Positions 62,746 to 64,000 of a DNA stretch of 64,000 nt are shown one piece after another (the stretch's first letter is position 1; every line of letters starts with the position of its first letter). The stretch lies in NCBI RefSeq assembly GCF_000265205.3, contig NC_018000.1, forward strand, positions 3,286,001 to 3,350,000, written 5' to 3'. The translations under genes and the position numbers were made by a program. This DNA is from Sinorhizobium fredii USDA 257. GTDB taxonomy: Bacteria; Pseudomonadota; Alphaproteobacteria; Rhizobiales; Rhizobiaceae. The notes beneath the pieces were generated by a model. The model saw only the letters and a program-made list of their open reading frames with translations, searched no databases and was not told the origin of the DNA.

Positions 62746-63141
62746 ATGCGACGTATTCTGATTGCTCTTGCAGCTACTACGATGATTGTTGGAGCGGCTG
62801 CCGCGCAGACGGCGGAAACCACGACCACCGAAACCTTCATCACCGCCAAGCCGACCGACGTGCTGAGCTACAATCTCGTCAATCTCAACGTCACCAACAA
62901 TGCCAACGAGTCGATCGGGGAGATCAAGGATCTGGTCCTCTCGGAAGGTCAGCTGGCCGGATATATCGTGTCGGTCGGAGGTGTCCTCGGGATGGGCGAG
63001 CGCTACGTTGTTGTCAGCCCGAAGGCTGTCAAAATCACCTACGTCGAAAACGACAAGAAATGGACGGCTGTGATGGACGCGACCAAGGATCAGCTCAAGG
63101 CGGCCCCCGAGTTCAAATACGAAGGCCGCTGGAAACGCTAA
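62746..63141 (+). CDS. PRC-barrel domain protein, secreted
   Basis: 131 residues. Signal peptide MRRILIALAATTMIVGAAAAQ, then a PRC-barrel: VLSYNLVNLNVTNNANESIGEIKDLVLSEGQLAGYIVSVGGVLGMGERYVVVSPKAV (typical G-x-I-x-D-L-V pattern). AAGGGG lies about ten bases before ATG 62746. PRC-barrel proteins of this kind are often envelope or stress associated in rhizobia. Promoter sequence lies in or after the IS5 remnant. Confidence 0.88.
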   Translation: MRRILIALAATTMIVGAAAAQTAETTTTETFITAKPTDVLSYNLVNLNVTNNANESIGEIKDLVLSEGQLAGYIVSVGGVLGMGERYVVVSPKAVKITYVENDKKWTAVMDATKDQLKAAPEFKYEGRWKR

Positions 63142-63204
63142 CTCCCGAAAGACGGCTACGCTGCTTTAGCATCGTTCCGTCATTCTCCTATAAGGACACG
63201 TTGA

Positions 63205-63561
63205 ATGGCCCAGACTCTTAACCCCGCCGCACCTGGTGTCGGTGATACACAGGAGGCACTAGAAAAACAGATCGCGACGCTTCGCAATGAAGTGACAAAG
63301 ATCAACAAGATCCTTGCGGAACGAACTGTCGGCGTTTTTGATCAAGCGCGCGAGCGGGCATCCGATCTTTACAATGACGCGTCGAACACGGCCGCGCGCG
63401 CAGCGAAGCAACTAGGCACGCAGGTCCAAGCGGTATCAGAGGTCGCTCGAAAGAACCCGGGCGCCACAGCGACTGTGCTTGGCGGGGTCGGCATTGTCAG
63501 TTTTCTGCTGGGCGTGGCTGTCGGGCTGACTTTGGCGGATACGCGCCGCCGTTGGTATTGA
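63205..63561 (+). CDS. DUF883/ElaB-YqjD-like membrane protein
   Basis: 118 residues. Coiled-coil/helical N-terminal part (ALEKQIATLRNEVTKINKILAERTV) and RASDLYNDASNTAARAAKQLGTQVQAVSEVARKNPGATATVL, then a C-terminal hydrophobic helix (GGVGIVSFLLGVAVGLTLA) and RRRWY. This is the DUF883 pattern; such proteins associate with the inner membrane and ribosomes in stationary phase. Follows the PRC-barrel gene by 63 bp. Confidence 0.85.
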   Translation: MAQTLNPAAPGVGDTQEALEKQIATLRNEVTKINKILAERTVGVFDQARERASDLYNDASNTAARAAKQLGTQVQAVSEVARKNPGATATVLGGVGIVSFLLGVAVGLTLADTRRRWY

Positions 63562-63634
63562 TTCACACTGTTCAAAACTAGGACCGGATAGTCCCAGTTT
63601 CTTCCACTTACAAGAAGGCAAGATTGCTCTCCTC

Positions 63635-63985
63635 ATGCAGCAAAACAATACCTTGTACCTGATCATTGGCGGCTTCGTTGTCGCCGTCATAGTCCTGGGC
63701 GTCTACCTCTATCGCGAGGAAACGAAGCCGGCCGGCGTTGAACTCCGGCTCGACCAGAATGGCGTTTTCGGTCCAGGAAAACTGAGTGCTGAGCGGATCT
63801 GTCAAGCTCCGGGATCGACCGGGAGCGGAGGCCGTCAACCCCATCAGGTCAGCCTTCAGGGACATCTGTTGAGCGCCCCCGATTTCTGCCGATGCGATCG
63901 AAGATTTCGTTCGTCAATCATCAATGGAAACTCAATAGACGACGCTCCGCCGCTTTACGCAGAGCGTCGGCTAAACGACCGTTGA
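63635..63985 (+). CDS. Small single-span membrane protein, possibly frameshifted
   Basis: The first 45 residues are convincing: MQQNNTLYLIIGGFVVAVIVLGVYLYREETKPAGVELRLDQNG, a membrane helix followed by a short cytoplasmic or periplasmic tail. After that the sequence turns basic and composition-shifted (GKLSAERICQAPGST..), suggesting a frameshift or an artificial extension. The real gene probably ended soon after LDQNG. A better 3' end cannot be set from this window. Confidence 0.55.
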   Translation: MQQNNTLYLIIGGFVVAVIVLGVYLYREETKPAGVELRLDQNGVFGPGKLSAERICQAPGSTGSGGRQPHQVSLQGHLLSAPDFCRCDRRFRSSIINGNSIDDAPPLYAERRLNDR

Positions 63986-64000
63986 GGAGTTGGAGATCGC

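Noticed and set aside
30..64000. CRISPR array, rRNA or tRNA genes
   Set aside because: No regularly spaced direct repeats and no recognisable rRNA or tRNA sequence were seen by eye. A tRNA search program would be needed for certainty.

Overview
The window looks like replicon DNA of a Sinorhizobium/Ensifer-type alphaproteobacterium. It is GC-rich (AT only in leaders and remnants) and packed with ABC uptake operons. It carries hallmark rhizobial modules: ehu/eut ectoine use, a nodPQ-type sulfate-activation pair with cysQ, the isovaleryl-CoA/methylcrotonyl-CoA (leucine) cluster followed by a RES-Xre toxin-antitoxin pair, and short palindromic intergenic repeats. From memory, several blocks resemble the S. 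meliloti chromid pSymB. The block order here could not be compared with any database, so species and replicon are inferences.

Layout. 1-5054: end of an ectoine importer (ehuD) and eutABC-doeA-doeB for hydroxyectoine/ectoine breakdown. 5558-10855: a branched-chain 2-oxoacid dehydrogenase operon (lpdA, bkdB and an E1 alpha-beta fusion, minus strand) with a divergent Lrp/AsnC regulator. 10892-14435: regulators and oddments (PaaX-like, an orphan TfuA-like protein, XRE regulator, LysE exporter with its Lrp regulator). 14478-23611: LacI regulator divergent from an ABC sugar operon with a ketose epimerase-like protein, FGGY kinase and class II aldolase. 23765-24420: small hypothetical genes. 24552-32842: leucine/isovalerate catabolism (ivd, mccB, ridA-like, mccA, hmgL, liuC), interrupted between mccA and hmgL by an IS110-family element. 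32937-33882: RES-Xre toxin-antitoxin pair. 33887-34454: remnant of an FAD-linked oxidase. 34625-38515: sulfate ABC importer (sbp, cysT, cysW, cysA). 38819-44340: D-threonine-aldolase-like enzyme divergent from an amino-acid ABC importer, RidA-like protein and IclR regulator. 44371-51930: carbohydrate ABC importer with a PfkB kinase and SIS-domain protein, divergent from a ROK regulator. 52120-55723: nodP/cysD, nodQ (CysN-CysC fusion) and cysQ. 55760-60494: asparagine-synthetase-like amidotransferase, PHP hydrolase, ATP-grasp ligase and NAD-dependent epimerase, a compact biosynthetic-looking set with no recognised product. 60495-64000: decayed DNA with transposase remnants and small stress-type genes (CsbD, PRC-barrel, DUF883, small membrane protein).

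How it fits together: most of the window is uptake plus catabolism of plant or rhizosphere compounds, each unit with a local regulator, often divergently transcribed. Sulfur is a second theme: sulfate import and PAPS production/turnover lie in the same 20 kb, next to the uncharacterised 55760-60494 set. The strongest items for follow-up are the IS110 element (boundaries reconstructable from a 6-bp repeat, with a long noncoding leader suited to a bridge RNA), the 55760-60494 cluster, the orphan TfuA and a 14-bp perfect hairpin in the ivd leader.
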